Position numbers and translations under genes: made by a program. A stretch of 7,434 nt of DNA from Methylococcaceae bacterium. Lineage in GTDB: Bacteria > Pseudomonadota > Gammaproteobacteria > Methylococcales > Methylococcaceae. The stretch covers positions 1 to 7,434 of the forward strand of contig SXQV01000113.1 in NCBI GenBank assembly GCA_005792805.1, given 5' to 3'. The number at the start of each line of letters is the position of its first letter. Position 1 is the first letter of the stretch. Shown here piece after piece: positions 5,626 to 7,434 of the stretch. Below the pieces are notes generated by a model. That model was given only the letters and a program-made list of their open reading frames with translations, had not been told where the DNA came from and did no database searches.

Positions 5626-7434
5626 TTACTTGAAGCTCATGCCAAGGTCATGACAGAGATCGCAGCCGATGACATCGCCTTTCTTGACCGAAACCGTCCA
5701 CTTGCTCCCCGGTTTGAGCAAACCCTTTTGCTTTGGATCGGCGATGGTCAATACGCGATCCGTCATGGCCCGCGACAGTCGCGTGCCTTTGTGATCGTCA
5801 CCGTGACAGGCCGCGCATTCATCCACCCCGCCACTGGCCTTCGCCGTGTTGCTACCGTGGGCGAAGGACAGGTGGGAGTTCCGGTGCTCCGGTGTCTGGT
5901 CGGCATAGTCGTTGTATATCCAGCGGGAATCCCCCAGGGAATGGATATTGTGTGGTCCTTTCAGTGTGCCGGCCGCGAAACTGTTCTCCGTATGACATAC
6001 CGTACATTCAGTGATATTGCCCGCATGCCCCTGCAACTGCATGGCCGTCACGTTGTCGTTGGCGTAGGGATCCGGATTGGGCCAGATTGCATGAGGGCTG
6101 CCGTGACAACTGGCGCAAGGCAGTTTGGCGTGACGGTCGAGACTGTCGCGGAAGCGTTCGCGCCGGGAGCACTCGCTCTTGCCACCTGCCACAACCGTGT
6201 CTGCAAACGTTCCCGGCGGACAGCTTTGGCCGCTCTCCACCACCTTGGGATAGAACCCATAGACGGGGTCTTCCTCGGTCCATTTCTTATAAGCCAGTTT
6301 GGGCACGATATTTTCGGCGAACAGTTCCGTCACCGGCTTCAGCGGGCGGAATGCGGTCGTGGTCATGTCGTAGGCGCGACGCTTGACCGGATCATCGCCG
6401 TGCCCGGTGTGACAGGAACCGCACGAAGGCATATCCACCCAGGGAATACGGTGGAATTCCGGTACCCCGCCATCACCCGGAGTCGGTGGATTGTCGGTGC
6501 CGCCTGTGGTCCGGTCGATCATGGCCGAACCACCCGCCTGCACCAGCAAATCGCCATGGCAATCGATACAGTTGACGCCCGCCTTGGACATAACGTCACG
6601 CTGGTACTTATCCTGTTTGCCCTGGTGACAGAAGAAGCAGCTTTCATCGGGGGTGCCCGCATCTTTGGCCACCAGGAGCAACTTGCCCTGGGACTTGATG
6701 TCCTTGGTCAAGTCCACCACCCTGAACGCCTTGGTCACCGGATCCCGGTCGATGGTCCCGGTCATATCGGGGTTGAGCGTTCCGGTCATGCGGCCGTGGG
6801 TGTTATGCAAGGCCATGGAGAATTCCGGGCAATGATGGTCGCCCTGGGGATTCATCGCACCCCAATCCAGCCCCGTCTTATTGGCGGAGCGATGGCACCA
6901 GCCGCCGCAATTGCCCGGAGCACCCTGCCAATATCCCTCAAGTGACTCTACCCAGCGATCAGGGCCAGAACGGAAGGCAAAGTTGTAGTTGAAGTCATGC
7001 AGCCTGGTTTGATTCAGGAGCGATGCCTGCTCGATCACATCGCGCTGATCCTTGCGCTGCGGATCGATATCCTCGGGCTTGACGAATTTAGGAATGAACT
7101 TGAGCCGTTCCTTGTAGACCGCCATGGCCGGATCCGTGCTGGCTTCAACCTCCTTGCGCAGAGCGTCGTAAACCGACTGGTCCGCGCCAATCTTGCCGTA
7201 GGTGTGACACTCAGCACAGTGGAACTCGGTGCTCACCGACACGACGGTATCCGTCGTTGACAGCGTCTTGCCCGAGGCCTTGTCGACGGCCTGGACGCGC
7301 ATCATCGGATAGGCGTTGTGACGGCCCGCATCATCGGTCGGGAACAGCGCCATGGCCTTGGCCTTGAACGTCCGCCTCAGTGCATCGAAATCCTTATCCT
7401 TGAAACCTGCCGTAGGCTGGTTCTCGGCATACGG
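5626..7434 (-). CDS. Multiheme c-type cytochrome, at least eight and probably nine hemes (partial, N-terminus outside window)
   Basis: The frame stays open from the TAA at 5626-5628 to the right edge, giving 602 visible residues. The in-frame ATG at 7353 is probably internal, since 27 coding-like codons precede it and no signal peptide follows it. Counting from that Met, canonical heme sites are CAECH 46, CFFCH 239, CIDCH 262, CGSCH 311, CASCH 413, CTVCH 450, CAACH 513 and CDLCH 564. An extra CGGWCH at 149 has three residues between the cysteines and may bind a ninth heme. Numerous other His residues (for example HH at 173-174, H301, H318) could be distal ligands. C378 and C395 lie in a long heme-free stretch and may form a disulfide. 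There is no C-terminal membrane segment, so it is probably soluble or anchored only by its unseen N-terminus. It presumably carries electrons in the periplasm or at the cell surface. It is the first visible gene of the operon; I do not recognise a named subfamily. Confidence 0.92.
   Translation of the reverse strand, partial: PYAENQPTAGFKDKDFDALRRTFKAKAMALFPTDDAGRHNAYPMMRVQAVDKASGKTLSTTDTVVSVSTEFHCAECHTYGKIGADQSVYDALRKEVEASTDPAMAVYKERLKFIPKFVKPEDIDPQRKDQRDVIEQASLLNQTRLHDFNYNFAFRSGPDRWVESLEGYWQGAPGNCGGWCHRSANKTGLDWGAMNPQGDHHCPEFSMALHNTHGRMTGTLNPDMTGTIDRDPVTKAFRVVDLTKDIKSQGKLLLVAKDAGTPDESCFFCHQGKQDKYQRDVMSKAGVNCIDCHGDLLVQAGGSAMIDRTTGGTDNPPTPGDGGVPEFHRIPWVDMPSCGSCHTGHGDDPVKRRAYDMTTTAFRPLKPVTELFAENIVPKLAYKKWTEEDPVYGFYPKVVESGQSCPPGTFADTVVAGGKSECSRRERFRDSLDRHAKLPCASCHGSPHAIWPNPDPYANDNVTAMQLQGHAGNITECTVCHTENSFAAGTLKGPHNIHSLGDSRWIYNDYADQTPEHRNSHLSFAHGSNTAKASGGVDECAACHGDDHKGTRLSRAMTDRVLTIADPKQKGLLKPGSKWTVSVKKGDVIGCDLCHDLGMSFK

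Noticed and set aside
6167..6222. A possible CX15CH-type heme site from C378 to C395 of the cytochrome
   Set aside because: The spacing is 16 residues and the second Cys is followed by Ser, not His, so it is not a heme-binding motif of that kind.
5359..6945. A 528-codon plus-strand open frame
   Set aside because: It is antisense to the multiheme cytochrome and the start of the propeller gene. The many CXXCH motifs on the minus strand prove which frame codes; the plus-strand product shows no domain.

Overview
The window looks like a piece of a Gram-negative bacterial chromosome of moderately high GC content. Most likely this is Pseudomonadota or a relative, but nothing here fixes the taxon. 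Five genes lie head to tail on the minus strand and fill nearly everything from 7434 down to 161. Spacing is tight: 58 nt, 42 nt, a 4-nt ATGA overlap, then 26 nt. No internal promoter is evident, so they read as one operon whose start lies beyond the right edge.

In transcription order the genes are: (1) a multiheme c-type cytochrome, N-terminus cut by the window edge, with eight CXXCH sites and one CX3CH site visible; (2) an exported seven-bladed YVTN-type beta-propeller with a His at the same position in five consecutive blades; (3) an exported beta-sandwich protein with a PKD-like domain and a putative Ig-like domain; (4) a small exported protein of unknown family, apparently translationally coupled to gene 3; (5) an exported vanadium-dependent haloperoxidase/PAP2-superfamily enzyme with a complete vanadate-binding residue set, preceded by a duplicated four-cysteine module.

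The four complete products have recognisable signal peptides, and the cytochrome must be matured outside the cytoplasm. The operon therefore describes an exported redox assembly: an electron-carrying cytochrome, two scaffold or binding proteins, an unknown small partner and a peroxide-using oxidase. That these products work together is inferred from gene order; no reaction or substrate can be read from the sequence.

At the left edge (2-109) is a short plus-strand reading frame that looks like the C-terminus of an unrelated gene converging on the operon. The sequence from 1 to about 135 is more AT-rich than the operon and holds a short direct repeat, so this may be an element boundary. I saw no tRNA, rRNA, CRISPR array or complete mobile element. 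No gene-free stretch exceeds 300 bases.
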